A stretch of DNA of 64,000 nucleotides from Streptococcus anginosus subsp. whileyi MAS624 (GTDB taxonomy: Bacteria > Bacillota > Bacilli > Lactobacillales > Streptococcaceae), in NCBI RefSeq assembly GCF_000478925.1, contig NZ_AP013072.1, positions 1,900,501-1,964,500 on the forward strand. Reading direction: 5' to 3'. The notes under the pieces were generated by a model. That model was not told where the DNA came from. It made no database searches and saw nothing but the letters and a program-made list of their open reading frames with translations. The position numbers were made by a program, and so were the translations under genes. Of this stretch, positions 1 through 9,813 are shown piece by piece (position 1 is the first letter of the stretch; each line of letters begins with the position of its first letter).

Positions 1-1069
1 TGTCCTTGAGAAAGGTTTTAAAAACAGTCTGAAAGATAGGATTTATACAAGAAATTGTTTTTCCAATGAGTCCAAAGAAATGTTCAGCTTGTTTCTCTTG
101 AAAATGAAAAAGTAAGAGTTGGTAGAGTTCATAGTGTTCTTTGAGTTCTTGAGAGTAAGAGAGCAGCTTGTCAAGAATCTCTTGATTTGTCAAGTGCATA
201 CGAAAAGTCGGACGATAAAAGCGTTTATGACTTAGTTTTCGACTATCTTGTTGAATGAGTTTCCAGTAGCGTTTCAGCGCCCTATATTCATGAGACTTTC
301 GATCTGATTGCTTCATGATTTGAACACGAATACGACACATAGCCCGGCTGAGATGTTGTACAATGTAAAAGCGATCGAGGACGATTTTAGCGCATGGAAA
401 AAGTTGCCTAGCCAAGTCATAGTAGGGACTAAACATATCCATGGTAATGATTTTCACTCGGCATCTAACCGGTCTAGAATAATGAAGGAAGTGATTGTGA
501 ATCCTCGCTTGAGTTCGTCCATCTAGGATAGTTATGACCTGTCTAGAGTCGAAATCCTGTGCAATGAAGCTCATCTTTCCTTTCTTGAAGCTGTATTCAT
601 CCCAGCTCATGTGTTCTGGAAGGTAGCTAAGGTCAGTCTTGAACTTGAATTCTTTCAATTTATGAATGACGGTGGAAGTAGATACAGATAAACTTTCAGC
701 GATGGTAGTCATAGGGACTTTCTCAATCAATTTTTGTGTGATTTTCTGGTTGACGATAGTTGCGATTTGGTGATTTTTCTTGACGAAGGAAGTCTCAGCT
801 ACAGCCATTTTCCCACAGACTTTACAATGAAAACGGCGTTTTCTCAATCGAATCATAGTCTTGTATCCCGCACACTCTAAATAGGGGATTTTCGATTCTT
901 TTTGAAAGTCATATTTAGCCATTTGTCCTTGGCAGTGGAGGCATTTAGAAGCGGGATAATCTAGCTTGGCGAAGATTTCTTTATGAGTCTCCGAGTCCTT
1001 GTAATCTAGAATGATGATATTTTTGTCTTTAATTCCGAGTAAGTTTGTGATAAAATTTAATTGTTCCAT
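1..1069 (-). CDS. ISL3-family transposase (3' part outside window)
   Basis: Translating the minus strand from ATG at 1069 gives about 356 codons without a stop up to the window edge. The N-terminal region has two CxxC pairs (KCLHCQ, HCKVCGK), the zinc-binding domain of ISL3 transposases, followed by a helix-turn-helix-like segment and the start of the DDE domain (ITMDMFSPYY, with the first catalytic Asp, then KIVLDRFYIVQH with the second). These motifs are characteristic of the family, which moves DNA by cut and paste. Checks at several points show one frame with no frameshift, so the copy may be active, but the final Glu and the C-terminus cannot be seen. Confidence 0.85.
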   Translation of the reverse strand, partial: MEQLNFITNLLGIKDKNIIILDYKDSETHKEIFAKLDYPASKCLHCQGQMAKYDFQKESKIPYLECAGYKTMIRLRKRRFHCKVCGKMAVAETSFVKKNHQIATIVNQKITQKLIEKVPMTTIAESLSVSTSTVIHKLKEFKFKTDLSYLPEHMSWDEYSFKKGKMSFIAQDFDSRQVITILDGRTQARIHNHFLHYSRPVRCRVKIITMDMFSPYYDLARQLFPCAKIVLDRFYIVQHLSRAMCRIRVQIMKQSDRKSHEYRALKRYWKLIQQDSRKLSHKRFYRPTFRMHLTNQEILDKLLSYSQELKEHYELYQLLLFHFQEKQAEHFFGLIGKTISCINPIFQTVFKTFLKD

Positions 1070-1142
1070 AAGATTCTTTCTAATGATGGTTTGGTCACTT
1101 TTCATTATAGGTCTTATGGGACTTTTTTTCTACAACAAAATA

Positions 1143-1192
1143 GGCTCCATAATTCCTAAAGTGGTTTTACCCACTACAGAAATTATAGAGCC
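1143..1192 (-). repeat. Terminal inverted-repeat hairpin of the ISL3 element
   Basis: GGCTCCATAATT (1143-1154) faces AATTATAGAGCC (1181-1192), and the inner segment also pairs (GTGG with CCAC), so about 50 bp can fold into one long imperfect hairpin. The outer arm is the presumed IS end. The hairpin lies between pepO and the transposase, which are transcribed in the same direction. Confidence 0.55.
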
Positions 1193-1229
1193 ACTCTTTA
1201 TATTCTTCTGCTACTAACAAACGTTGAAA

Positions 1230-3125
1230 TTACCAAATAATCACGCGATCTTCTGGTTTGCGCCACATGCCGTCGCCTTCTTTAACATCAAAAGTTGTAA
1301 AGAAATCATCAAAGTTTGGCAATTGAACATTCGTCCGAAGTTTTCCGGGAGCATGCACATCTACACTTGCTAGCATTTGCATATATTCTGGACGAGCTTT
1401 CATGCGCCAGATACGAGCAAAGTTAGTAAAAAATTCTTCCGCAGAGAAGTCAGCTTCTTTCTTAGCTGCTTCCAGCGCTGCCGCAATCCCACCGAGGTCT
1501 GCAATATTTTCTGAAACAGTTAGTTTCCCATTGACTTTAGCACCGTAAGAATCCTGTCCGTCAAATTGCTCAATCACCTTTTGAGTACGTGCTGTGAAAG
1601 CTTCGTAGTCTTCTGGTTTCCACCAATTTTTAAGGCTACCATGCTCGTCAAAGGAAGCTCCATTTGAGTCAAAAGCATGAGAAATCTCATGAGCAATTAC
1701 CGCACCGATTCCACCATAGTTAGCTGATGAAGATTGATGCAAATCATAAAATGGCGCTTGGAGAATGGCTGCTGGGAACACAATTTGATTTTGCTGTGGG
1801 TCATAATACGCGTTGACCATATAGGCTGGCATGTGCCATTCACTGCGATCCACTTCCTTGTTCCACTTGCTCCATGTATGCGCAATAGAAATTTTTGCTA
1901 AGTTTTGAGCATTCTCCACCAAACTCAGATTCTCATCAATCACTTTTTTCGCATAGGTTTCTGGCAATTTCTCTGGATAGCCGATATGCGGTGTAATGAC
2001 GTTGAGCTTGACAATCGCTTTATCACGTGTTTCCTTAGCAAGCCAATCTGCCTTTTCCAGACGCGACTTATAAACATCAATCATCGCTGCAACTTTATGC
2101 TCTACATCAGCTTTGGCTTCAGGTGAGAATTTTTCTCCTGCATACCACAAACCAAGTGCTTGGTTATACGGACCTTGCGCTAGCTGGTAAGCTGCCTTTT
2201 CTTTTAGACGTGGTTCTGGGACACCTGAGATAGCGCGTGCATAGGTACCTGAAAGGACACGAATTTCTTCAGTGAGCAAAGAAGTCCATGCTCCAGTAGA
2301 GAATAACTTCAGTGCCGCATGCAAATGCTCCCAATTCTTTTCTGAATAACATTCTGCTGCAAATTCTTTCCAGAAGCGCTCTTGAGGAACAATCACTTTG
2401 TCTGGGATTTGTCCCAAAATCTCTGTAAAAATCGCGTCAAGCGGCAATTCTGGAGCTAGCCTCGTGAAATCTGCCCAATCGTAAGGATGATACAATTTCA
2501 CATATTCTGAACTTTCTTCATTAGAGAGGACATACTTGGCTAATTTAGCATCCAATTCCAGATATTTATCCAAAATATCTTTTGTTTCCTCTGCCGAAAA
2601 GCCAAATTTAGGCAACAATTCTTCCTGCATTTTCCGCCAGATTGCCAGCAATTCCTTGCCTTTTTCATTTCCTTCTTCATAATAGGTTGTATCTGGCAAA
2701 ATGATTCCAGGCGCATCGGCCCAGAGAACATTCATTTGCGCATTCATAAAGTCTGGAGCAACATCAAAAGTAAAGAAATTTGGCTTTCCAGCCATTTCAT
2801 ATTCAGCAATCTTATCTGCAAATTCCTTAAAAGAGCCAAGCGCTTTATATTCTTCCACAAGCGGCATTGCCGGAGCAACTCCTGCTTGTTCCCGTCCGTC
2901 AAAATCTGCCACCAAACGATGGTATTTCACAAAATTTTGCAAGATTGGATCATCCGGTACATCTTGACCTGCTAACCATTTATCAGTTGTAGCTAGCATC
3001 AATTTTTCAATATCTTGATCCAGATCCATAAATCCACCTGTCATAGGCTTGTCATCAGGAATAACTGCTGTTTTTTCCCATTCACCATTAACATAGTCAA
3101 AAAAATCATCTTGTAAACGTGTCAT
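1230..3125 (-). CDS. pepO: Endopeptidase PepO (M13 family metallopeptidase)
   Basis: This 631-residue protein is a zinc endopeptidase of the neprilysin/M13 family that cleaves oligopeptides. The zinc motif HEISH is at about residues 478-482, and the third ligand lies in ENIADLGG near residue 537. The C-terminal end carries the usual M13 substrate-site region (VNAYY earlier, then RTNVQLPNFDDFF). The length matches the roughly 630 residues of streptococcal PepO. There is no N-terminal signal peptide, as is usual for streptococcal PepO. It is transcribed divergently from the psa manganese operon across a 175-bp gap, the arrangement seen in several streptococci. The start at 3125 (MTRLQDDFFDYVNGEW) fits the family N-terminus. 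Confidence 0.95.
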   Translation of the reverse strand: MTRLQDDFFDYVNGEWEKTAVIPDDKPMTGGFMDLDQDIEKLMLATTDKWLAGQDVPDDPILQNFVKYHRLVADFDGREQAGVAPAMPLVEEYKALGSFKEFADKIAEYEMAGKPNFFTFDVAPDFMNAQMNVLWADAPGIILPDTTYYEEGNEKGKELLAIWRKMQEELLPKFGFSAEETKDILDKYLELDAKLAKYVLSNEESSEYVKLYHPYDWADFTRLAPELPLDAIFTEILGQIPDKVIVPQERFWKEFAAECYSEKNWEHLHAALKLFSTGAWTSLLTEEIRVLSGTYARAISGVPEPRLKEKAAYQLAQGPYNQALGLWYAGEKFSPEAKADVEHKVAAMIDVYKSRLEKADWLAKETRDKAIVKLNVITPHIGYPEKLPETYAKKVIDENLSLVENAQNLAKISIAHTWSKWNKEVDRSEWHMPAYMVNAYYDPQQNQIVFPAAILQAPFYDLHQSSSANYGGIGAVIAHEISHAFDSNGASFDEHGSLKNWWKPEDYEAFTARTQKVIEQFDGQDSYGAKVNGKLTVSENIADLGGIAAALEAAKKEADFSAEEFFTNFARIWRMKARPEYMQMLASVDVHAPGKLRTNVQLPNFDDFFTTFDVKEGDGMWRKPEDRVIIW

Positions 3126-3243
3126 CTTGTTCTCGCTTTCATTGTTTTATCTTAATCCTATCAAAAAAGTTCTGAATAATCAAACTTTTATCAAAAGAGA
3201 TTTTTATGCCAAATCTTGCTTCTGATTTTTCTTAAAAATTCTA

Positions 3244-3281
3244 AAAATTAACTTGACTTAATTTTTGTTTTAATGTATATT
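3244..3281 (+). promoter_or_regulatory. psa operon promoter with ScaR/PsaR-type operator
   Basis: An imperfect palindrome at 3244-3266 (AAAATTAA, a 7-bp centre, then TTAATTTTT) matches the manganese-dependent ScaR/PsaR/SloR box known upstream of sca/psa operons. It overlaps a -35 TTGACT at 3253-3258; a -10 TATATT follows at 3276-3281 with a 17-bp spacer. Binding there would block RNA polymerase when manganese is sufficient. The box is seen directly; the regulation is inferred from the family. Confidence 0.8.
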
Positions 3282-3300
3282 AACTGTAGGGGTGTATAAA

Positions 3301-4020
3301 ATGATACGTATCGAAAATTTAAGTGTCTCCTATCAGGAAACACTTGCTATCAATCAGATTTCTTTGGAAATCCAAGGCCCAACTATCATGGGAGTTATTG
3401 GTCCCAACGGAGCTGGTAAATCAACCCTTTTAAAAGGAATGTTGGGCATCATTGATCATGTTGGACAAACTTACCTTGATGATAAAGAATTCTCAAAAGT
3501 ACTTAGCCATGTAGCTTATGTGGAACAAAAAATTCACATTGACTACAACTTTCCAATCAAAGTGAAAGAATGTGTGTCGCTTGGATTGTATCCAAAAGTG
3601 AAACTTTTCCACAGGTTAACAAATAAAGAATGGGAAAAAGTGACAAATGCACTATGCATTGTCGGCTTAGAGGATTATGCTGAACGCCAAATCAGCCAAT
3701 TGTCAGGAGGGCAATTTCAACGGGTCTTGATTGCGCGCTGTCTGGTACAAGAAGCAGACTGTATCTTTCTGGACGAACCGTTTGTCGGGATTGATTCGAT
3801 CAGCGAAGAAATTATCATGACAACGCTACGCAATCTAAAAGAACAAGGAAAAACGATTCTCATCGTCCACCATGACTTAGGAAAAGTCCCGCATTATTTT
3901 GATCAAGTTTTAATTTTGAATAAAGAACTCATTGCCATTGGGGAAACTTCATCAACTTTCACAGAAGAAAACTTGAAAAAAGCCTACGGTTCTCAGCTTT
4001 TTGTGAATGGAGGTCTTTAA
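3301..4020 (+). CDS. psaB: Manganese ABC transporter, ATP-binding protein
   Basis: This is the ATPase of the PsaBCA/ScaCBA manganese importer, 239 residues from ATG 3301. Walker A GPNGAGKS is at about residues 34-41, the signature LSGGQ near 133-137 and Walker B CIFLDEPF near 155-162. An upstream in-frame GTG at 3292 exists, but ATG 3301 gives the usual [11 protein letters not shown] start with an AGGGGTG Shine-Dalgarno at suitable distance. The permease begins 1 bp after the stop, so the two are translated together. The gene is named scaC or ssaA-like in some streptococci; the order ATPase, permease, lipoprotein is that of psaBCA. Confidence 0.93.
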   Translation: MIRIENLSVSYQETLAINQISLEIQGPTIMGVIGPNGAGKSTLLKGMLGIIDHVGQTYLDDKEFSKVLSHVAYVEQKIHIDYNFPIKVKECVSLGLYPKVKLFHRLTNKEWEKVTNALCIVGLEDYAERQISQLSGGQFQRVLIARCLVQEADCIFLDEPFVGIDSISEEIIMTTLRNLKEQGKTILIVHHDLGKVPHYFDQVLILNKELIAIGETSSTFTEENLKKAYGSQLFVNGGL

Positions 4021-4021
4021 T

Positions 4022-4870
4022 ATGTTTTCAGAATTTATTGATGGACTACAAAATTTCCATTTTCTACAAAATGCACTGATTACGGCCATTGTCATCGGGA
4101 TTGTTGCTGGAGCAGTTGGTTGCTTCATTATCCTAAGAGGCATGTCCTTGATGGGCGATGCCATTTCACACGCAGTCTTGCCAGGAGTTGCACTCTCCTT
4201 TATTTTAGGAATCAACTTCTTTATCGGAGCCATTGTTTTTGGACTTTTAGCTTCGGTCATTATTACTTATATTAAAGGAAATTCAATTATCAAAAGTGAT
4301 ACTGCCATTGGAATAACGTTTAGTTCCTTTTTAGCTCTTGGAGTCATTTTGATTGGAGTTGCTAATAGTTCAACCGACCTTTTCCATATTCTTTTTGGAA
4401 ATATCTTAGCTGTGCAAGACATTGATATGTGGATTACAATTGGTGTAGGAATCGCTGTTCTAATTATTATTGGACTATTCTTCAAAGAATTATTGATTAC
4501 ATCTTTCGATCCACTTCTGGCAAAAGCGATGGGGATGCCAGTCAACTTTTATCATTATCTCTTAATGATTCTCTTGACGCTGGTTGCAGTTACAGCTATG
4601 CAAAGCGTGGGAACAATTTTGATTGTTGCTATGCTGATTACACCTGCTGCTACTGCTTATCTTTACGCTAACAGTCTTAAAACGATGATTATCTTGTCTT
4701 CTAGCTTGGGGGCAATTGCATCTGTCTTAGGACTTTTCATTGGCTATACCTTTAATGTTGCGGCTGGCTCAAGCATTGTACTGACATCCGCCATTATCTT
4801 TGCCATTAGTTTCTTTATCGCTCCAAAACAACGATTTAACAAACTAAAAAATAAACCCAAGCTAAAATAA
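4022..4870 (+). CDS. psaC: Manganese ABC transporter, permease
   Basis: This is the integral membrane subunit of the metal importer (ABC-3 family), 282 residues, very hydrophobic, with about eight membrane helices. The conserved stretch with [20 protein letters not shown] is typical of Mn/Zn permeases. ATG 4022 is preferred over the longer frame starting at 4007 because GGAGG at 4010-4014 sits at the correct distance upstream. It couples to the ATPase encoded just upstream and to the lipoprotein just downstream. Confidence 0.93.
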   Translation: MFSEFIDGLQNFHFLQNALITAIVIGIVAGAVGCFIILRGMSLMGDAISHAVLPGVALSFILGINFFIGAIVFGLLASVIITYIKGNSIIKSDTAIGITFSSFLALGVILIGVANSSTDLFHILFGNILAVQDIDMWITIGVGIAVLIIIGLFFKELLITSFDPLLAKAMGMPVNFYHYLLMILLTLVAVTAMQSVGTILIVAMLITPAATAYLYANSLKTMIILSSSLGAIASVLGLFIGYTFNVAAGSSIVLTSAIIFAISFFIAPKQRFNKLKNKPKLK

Positions 4871-4904
4871 AATTAGTATTTCATTTATTAAAGGAGAACC
4901 TTAT

Positions 4905-5834
4905 ATGAAAAAATTAGGTTTTATCGCCGTTCTGTTTTTAGCCATCGTCGGGCTTGCTGCCTGCGCTGGTCAAAAAGGAACATCTACCAAGAATTCAAAA
5001 TTGAATGTTGTTGCTACCAATTCTATCATCGCTGATATTACAAAAAATATTGCCGGTGATAAAATCAATCTGCACAGTATCGTTCCTGTCGGAAAAGATC
5101 CACATGAATACGAACCATTACCAGAAGATGTGAAAAAGACATCAAAAGCTGATTTGATTTTCTACAATGGTATCAATTTGGAAACCGGCGGAAATGCTTG
5201 GTTTACAAAATTGGTCAAAAATGCGAAAAAGACTGAAAACAAAGATTACTATGCTGTAAGTGATGGAGTGGATGTTATCTATCTGGAAGGTCAAAATGAA
5301 AAAGGGAAAGAAGATCCACACGCTTGGCTAAATCTTGAAAACGGAATCATTTATGCTAAAAACATTGCAAAACGTTTGATTGAAAAAGATCCTAAAAACA
5401 AAGAAACTTATGAAAAGAATCTGAAAGCTTATACTGCAAAACTTGAAACATTGGACAAGGAAGCAAAAGCAAAATTCAATAATATTCCTGCTGAAAAGAA
5501 AATGATTGTTACCAGCGAAGGTTGCTTCAAGTACTTCTCTAAAGCTTATGGTGTCCCATCTGCTTATATTTGGGAAATCAACACTGAAGAAGAAGGAACT
5601 CCAGATCAAATCAAAACATTGGTTGAAAAACTTCGTAAAACAAAAGTGCCATCACTCTTTGTTGAAAGTAGTGTTGATGACCGTCCAATGAAGACTGTTT
5701 CAAAAGATACAAAAATTCCAATTTATGCCAAGATTTTCACTGATTCAATCGCTGAAAAAGGTGAAAAAGGAGATAGCTACTACGATATGATGAAATGGAA
5801 CTTAGATAAGATTTCAGAAGGTCTTAGCAAATAA
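4905..5834 (+). CDS. psaA: Manganese-binding lipoprotein adhesin PsaA/ScaA
   Basis: This is the 309-residue substrate-binding protein of the importer, tethered to the outer face of the membrane. It has a lipoprotein signal peptide with lipobox LAAC (lipidated Cys20). The four metal ligands of this family are all at their usual positions: His67 (DPHEYEP), His139 (DPHAWLN), Glu205 (TSEGCF) and Asp280 (FTDSIA). AAAGGAG lies upstream of ATG 4905. Family members are also known as streptococcal adhesins (LraI family). It is the last gene of the operon; a terminator follows at 5842. Confidence 0.96.
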   Translation: MKKLGFIAVLFLAIVGLAACAGQKGTSTKNSKLNVVATNSIIADITKNIAGDKINLHSIVPVGKDPHEYEPLPEDVKKTSKADLIFYNGINLETGGNAWFTKLVKNAKKTENKDYYAVSDGVDVIYLEGQNEKGKEDPHAWLNLENGIIYAKNIAKRLIEKDPKNKETYEKNLKAYTAKLETLDKEAKAKFNNIPAEKKMIVTSEGCFKYFSKAYGVPSAYIWEINTEEEGTPDQIKTLVEKLRKTKVPSLFVESSVDDRPMKTVSKDTKIPIYAKIFTDSIAEKGEKGDSYYDMMKWNLDKISEGLSK

Positions 5835-5841
5835 GAAATGG

Positions 5842-5876
5842 AAAAAGGAGCCGGAATTGATTGCCAGTTCCTTTTT
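5842..5876 (+). terminator. Terminator of the psa operon
   Basis: AAAAGGAGCCGG and CCAGTTCCTTTT form a stem with one mismatch and a G-T pair, followed directly by T residues, 8 bp after the psaA stop codon. Confidence 0.75.
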
Positions 5877-5988
5877 ACTTGAAATTCTTCTTGAATAATA
5901 AGCCTTTCATTCTCTGAAACAAGCGGTTATCGGCTGTATTCTTAAGTTATTTTTGATATACTAGTAAGATAAGGAGTAAAAGGACAAC

Positions 5989-6636
5989 ATGACCCCAAAC
6001 AAAGAAGATTACCTCAAATGTATTTATGAGATTGGTACGCATACTCAAAAAATTACAAATAAAGAAATTGCCGCCCAAATGCAGGTATCTCCCCCAGCTG
6101 TTACAGAAATGATTAAAAAGATGAAAGCCGAAAAATTGATTGTAAAAGATAAAACAAGTGGTTATTTACTGACAGATCTTGGTTTACATCTTGTTTCTGA
6201 GCTATATCGCAAGCACCGACTCATCGAGGCTTTTCTCGTACATGATTTGGGATATACGACTGATCAAATCCATGAAGAAGCGGAAGTCTTAGAACACACC
6301 GTTTCAGAATTATTTGTCGAGCGCTTAGAAAAAATGCTGAATTTCCCAGAAACCTGTCCCCACGGCGGAACCATTCCTGCAAAAGGTGAATTATTGGTCG
6401 AAAAATACCAATTGACTTTAGATCAAGTTGAAAATGCTGGAACCTATCGTTTAGCACGAGTTCACGATGAATTTGAACTATTAAAATATTTGGAAAAACA
6501 CGATTTACATCTGGGAGATACGCTGATACTGGAGCAATACGATCCTTACGCTCAACTGTATGCGCTCAAGGTCAATGGAAAAGAGCTGCAAGTCAACTCT
6601 GTTATCGCTCAACAGCTTTATGTGGAAAAAATATAA
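5989..6636 (+). CDS. psaR: DtxR/MntR-family metal-dependent repressor (PsaR/ScaR-like)
   Basis: This 215-residue regulator has an N-terminal winged helix (TPNKEDYLKCIYEIG, then the recognition region QVSPPAVTEMIKKM), a dimerization and metal-binding helical domain with His and Glu residues (HRLIEAFL, HEEAEVLEHTVS, CPHGG), and a C-terminal SH3/FeoA-like domain. Length and layout match streptococcal ScaR, PsaR and SloR, which repress manganese uptake when loaded with Mn(II). Its position beside psaBCA and the matching box at 3244 suggest it controls that operon. In many streptococci tpx lies after psaA; it is absent here. The name psaR is assigned by family and location. Confidence 0.88.
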   Translation: MTPNKEDYLKCIYEIGTHTQKITNKEIAAQMQVSPPAVTEMIKKMKAEKLIVKDKTSGYLLTDLGLHLVSELYRKHRLIEAFLVHDLGYTTDQIHEEAEVLEHTVSELFVERLEKMLNFPETCPHGGTIPAKGELLVEKYQLTLDQVENAGTYRLARVHDEFELLKYLEKHDLHLGDTLILEQYDPYAQLYALKVNGKELQVNSVIAQQLYVEKI

Positions 6637-6713
6637 AAGGAAGTCGAAGCTGATAACATCAACACATTAGAGACTGCTCAATGCGTATTGAGTTTTATCC
6701 TAGAAAGCAAACA

Positions 6714-6748
6714 AGTCTGGAACAGTTTTGTCCAGACTCGTTTTTTAT
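6714..6748. terminator. Terminator between convergent psaR and dtd
   Basis: AGTCTGGA (6714-6721) and TCCAGACT (6731-6738) make a perfect 8-bp stem followed by a T run on the plus strand. It sits between two convergent genes and probably serves psaR; on the minus strand the T tract is weaker. Confidence 0.75.
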
Positions 6749-6759
6749 TTATCATTTTC

Positions 6760-7203
6760 TCAACGATTCTTCGTATCTAACACAATCGTCACCGGTCCGT
6801 CATTGACTAACTCAACCTGCATATCAGCTGCGAAAACACCTGTTTTAACAGCTATTTCTCGACCTAGCAATTCGTTGAAATCATCATATAACTGACTAGC
6901 CAAGTCTGGTTGCGCAGCGCCTGTAAAAGCTGGGCGATTGCCTTTTTTTGTATCTGCGTAAAGGGTAAATTGAGAAATAGAAAGAATCTCTCCCTTTACA
7001 TCTTTGATAGACAAGTTCATCTTGTCTTCATCATCTGAAAAAATCCGCATATTGGCAATTTTTCTTGCTGCATATTCTACATCTTCTTGAGAATCATCTG
7101 GTGCTACACCGACTAGTAACAGCAGTCCTTGCTGAATCTGATTGTAAAGTTCGGTATCAATTGATACCGAAGCTCGCTTCACACGCTGAATCACTATTTT
7201 CAT
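6760..7203 (-). CDS. dtd: D-aminoacyl-tRNA deacylase
   Basis: This 147-residue enzyme hydrolyses D-amino acids mischarged on tRNA (D-Tyr and others, also Gly-tRNA-Ala). It has the family motif SQFTLYA (about residues 78-84) and a GPVT segment near the C-terminus (about 137-140) that line the cross-subunit active site. Length is standard. It lies 88 bp downstream of relA on the same strand, the usual Gram-positive pairing, and probably shares its transcript. Confidence 0.95.
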   Translation of the reverse strand: MKIVIQRVKRASVSIDTELYNQIQQGLLLLVGVAPDDSQEDVEYAARKIANMRIFSDDEDKMNLSIKDVKGEILSISQFTLYADTKKGNRPAFTGAAQPDLASQLYDDFNELLGREIAVKTGVFAADMQVELVNDGPVTIVLDTKNR

Positions 7204-7291
7204 TGTTGAACTTCCTAATTTCCGTTACATTTTGTGAATTAATTCACAAAAATGCAATTCTAGCAAAACATTTCCGCTCTGCTGTCCTCAC

Positions 7292-9508
7292 CTAGCCATT
7301 TGTCCTTTTGACAGAATAAACTTCAGGCACGCTCTTAATCTTATCTACAACTGTTGTGAGCATAGATAGATTAGCAATTCCAAAAGAAACATGGATGTTG
7401 GCAAATTTCATATCCTTCGTTGGCTGTGCATTGACAGTGGAGATATTTTTGGTTGTATTGGACAAGACTTGTAACACATCGTTCAAAAGACCTGCTCGAT
7501 TCAAACCATAAATATCAATGTGCGCTGTGTATTCCTTCGTAGAGGTATTTTCTTCCCATTCGACATCAATCAAGCGCTGCTCATAATTTTCCTGCGCCCG
7601 CAGATTCATACAGTCCTTACGGTGAATCGCCACGCCACGCCCTTTGGTAATGTACCCGACAATCTCGTCACCAGGAACTGGATTGCAACATTTGGCAATC
7701 CGTATCAAAAGCCCTGACGCACCTTGGATAATGACGCCGCCCTCATGCTTGACTTTCAGCGTTTCTTTATTCTCACGCTTCACTTCTCCGCCCTTGACAA
7801 GCTCTTCTGCTTCAGCTCTCGCTTTAGCACGCTCTTCCTCACGGCGTTCTTTTTCTGTCAAACGGTTAAAAATAGAAATCGCACCAATCTCACCAAAACC
7901 AATCGCCGCAAAAAGAGCTTCTTCTGTTTTGTAGCTCGTTTTTTGCAGGACTTCTTCCATGTGCTTTTTGTCCATGTATTTATTAGCTACATAGCCATGT
8001 TCTTGGAATTGTGCCTGTAAAAGTTCGCGCCCTTTAGAAATGGATAATTCCTTGTCTTGGTTTTTGAAAAATTGACGAATCTTATTGCGGGCTTTGCTTG
8101 TTTTTACAACATTAATCCAGTCACGACTTGGACCAAATGAATTGGTACTGGTAATAATCTCGACCTGGTCCCCTGTTTTTAACTTTGTAGTCAGCGGCAC
8201 CATGCGACCATTGACCTTGGCACCAACCGCCTTTTCACCAACTTTGGTATGAATTTCATACGCAAAATCAATAGGCCCCGAGTCTTTTGGCAACGATCGG
8301 ACAGCTCCGTCCGGTGTGAAAACATAGATTTCCTCAGCTAGATAATTTTCTTTAACAGAATCTACAAAATCTTGTGCATCATTAGACTGGTCTTGGAGTT
8401 CCATCATCTCCTTAATCCAGTTCATCCCAATCGCAGATTCTTTGCTATCCACTTGACCTTTAATGCCTTTTTTATAAGCCCAGTGAGCGGCAACCCCGTA
8501 TTCAGCCACTTCGTGCATCTCTTTCGTCCGAATTTGAAACTCAATCGGACCTTTAGATCCATAAACGGTAGTGTGGATAGACTGATAACCATTTGCTTTG
8601 CGATTGGCAATATAATCTTTAAAACGTCCGGGCATTGGTCGCCAAAGTTCATGAATGTAACCCAGCATGGCATACACATCACTTTGCGTATCTAAAATGC
8701 AACGAATAGCAATCAAATCATAAATTTCATCAAAGCGCTTTTTCTTGTCTTGCATTTTGCGATAAATGGAATAAATATGTTTTGGACGACCGTAAATTTC
8801 CCCATGAAGATTACGCTCAGACGCATAGGTTTCAATCTTATGAACCACTTCGTCCACTAACTCCTCACGTTCCCGACGCTTTTCCTTCATCAGGTGGGAA
8901 ATCTTATAAAACTCTGTCGGATTCAAATATCGAAAAGCTAAATCTTCCAATTCCCATTTGACGCTCGAAATCCCCAAGCGATGAGCCAACGGAGCATAAA
9001 TTTCCATGGTTTCACGTGAGATACGTTCCTGCTTGTCTTTGCGCAGATGCTTGATCGTTCGCATATTGTGCAAACGATCCGCCAGCTTGACCAAAATGAC
9101 ACGGATATCCTTGTACATCGCCATTAGCATTTTGCGGTGGTTTTCAGCCAACTGTTCCTCGTGAGACATATACTTGACTTTACCAAGTTTGGTCACACCA
9201 TCTACAATCACGCGCACATCATGTCCAAATTCGCGCTCTAAATCGTCTAAAGTCGCATTTGTATCTTCTACTACGTCATGCAAAAAACCGCAAGCAACAC
9301 TAATAGCATCTAACTTCAACTTAGCTAAAATCCCTGCCACTTGAATCGGGTGGATGATATAAGGCTCCCCTGATTGGCGAAATTGCCCTCTATGTCGATC
9401 TACTGCATAGAATAGAGCTTTTTGAACCAAGACAACATCTTCTGATGATAAATACTTTCTAGTAAGAGCGACCACTTGATCGCCCGTTAAATTCACTTCT
9501 TTTGGCAT
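7292..9508 (-). CDS. relA: Bifunctional (p)ppGpp synthetase/hydrolase RelA/SpoT (Rel)
   Basis: This 738-residue stringent-response enzyme makes and degrades (p)ppGpp. The order is that of long RSH proteins: an HD hydrolase domain (about 45-150, with HDVVED near residue 77), the synthetase domain (about 235-350, with RPKHIYSIYRKM), a TGS domain (about 395-455), a helical/zinc region with the CCNP cysteines, and a C-terminal ACT domain (about 660-738). Retention of the HD motif indicates a functional hydrolase as well as a synthetase. It is followed by dtd and preceded by a small membrane protein and rsmE on the same strand. Confidence 0.96.
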   Translation of the reverse strand: MPKEVNLTGDQVVALTRKYLSSEDVVLVQKALFYAVDRHRGQFRQSGEPYIIHPIQVAGILAKLKLDAISVACGFLHDVVEDTNATLDDLEREFGHDVRVIVDGVTKLGKVKYMSHEEQLAENHRKMLMAMYKDIRVILVKLADRLHNMRTIKHLRKDKQERISRETMEIYAPLAHRLGISSVKWELEDLAFRYLNPTEFYKISHLMKEKRREREELVDEVVHKIETYASERNLHGEIYGRPKHIYSIYRKMQDKKKRFDEIYDLIAIRCILDTQSDVYAMLGYIHELWRPMPGRFKDYIANRKANGYQSIHTTVYGSKGPIEFQIRTKEMHEVAEYGVAAHWAYKKGIKGQVDSKESAIGMNWIKEMMELQDQSNDAQDFVDSVKENYLAEEIYVFTPDGAVRSLPKDSGPIDFAYEIHTKVGEKAVGAKVNGRMVPLTTKLKTGDQVEIITSTNSFGPSRDWINVVKTSKARNKIRQFFKNQDKELSISKGRELLQAQFQEHGYVANKYMDKKHMEEVLQKTSYKTEEALFAAIGFGEIGAISIFNRLTEKERREEERAKARAEAEELVKGGEVKRENKETLKVKHEGGVIIQGASGLLIRIAKCCNPVPGDEIVGYITKGRGVAIHRKDCMNLRAQENYEQRLIDVEWEENTSTKEYTAHIDIYGLNRAGLLNDVLQVLSNTTKNISTVNAQPTKDMKFANIHVSFGIANLSMLTTVVDKIKSVPEVYSVKRTNG

Positions 9509-9654
9509 ATTCTCTCTCCAGTTCTTCCTACCATTTTATCACTTTTAAGGCAATATGAAAACAAGGAAACACAGAAGAATGCAAAGCTTCTGTGAGAAAT
9601 GGTCGATTTTTTTCAAACTGCGATTACATATAAGCCATATCCAGTAAATAGCAA

Positions 9655-9813
9655 TTACCCTAAGTTTAGAATAGGCGGGTTGTGATGGAAGAGGTGATGC
9701 TTTTCTGCATGTAGCATATCTCCGATAAATTCAACATAAGCATAAATGAGATAGCAAGCTGATACAACACCTAAAATAGCAATAAACAGCTCAAATAAGG
9801 TAGATAAAGACAT
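9655..9813 (-). CDS. Small membrane protein with His-rich tail, function unknown
   Basis: From ATG 9813 the product has 52 residues. AGGAGAGGAGG just upstream is a very strong ribosome-binding site, which makes this start better than the longer frame beginning at 9855. One membrane helix (about residues 4-27, LFELFIAILGVVSACYLIYAY) is followed by a short tail with HAEKHHLFHH. I do not recognise the family. It sits between rsmE and relA on the same strand, with its own gap of about 145 bp on each side. Confidence 0.6.
   Translation of the reverse strand: MSLSTLFELFIAILGVVSACYLIYAYVEFIGDMLHAEKHHLFHHNPPILNLG

Larger units (their letters stand above)
1..1192 (-). mobile_element. ISL3-family insertion sequence, partial (right end)
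   Basis: The transposase reading frame runs off the left edge, so only the transposase 5' part and the upstream terminus are present. The outer end is taken as position 1192, where the minus strand begins GGCTCTATAATTTC, a typical ISL3-family (IS1167/IS1193-like) terminal sequence. The element lies 38 bp beyond the pepO stop codon and points the same way as pepO. The left terminus and any target duplication are outside the window, so it is unknown whether the copy is complete. Confidence 0.8.

Noticed and set aside
1011..1217. 68-residue plus-strand membrane protein
   Set aside because: It lies over the transposase start and the IS hairpin on the opposite strand; no ribosome-binding site and hydrophobicity results from AT-rich antisense.
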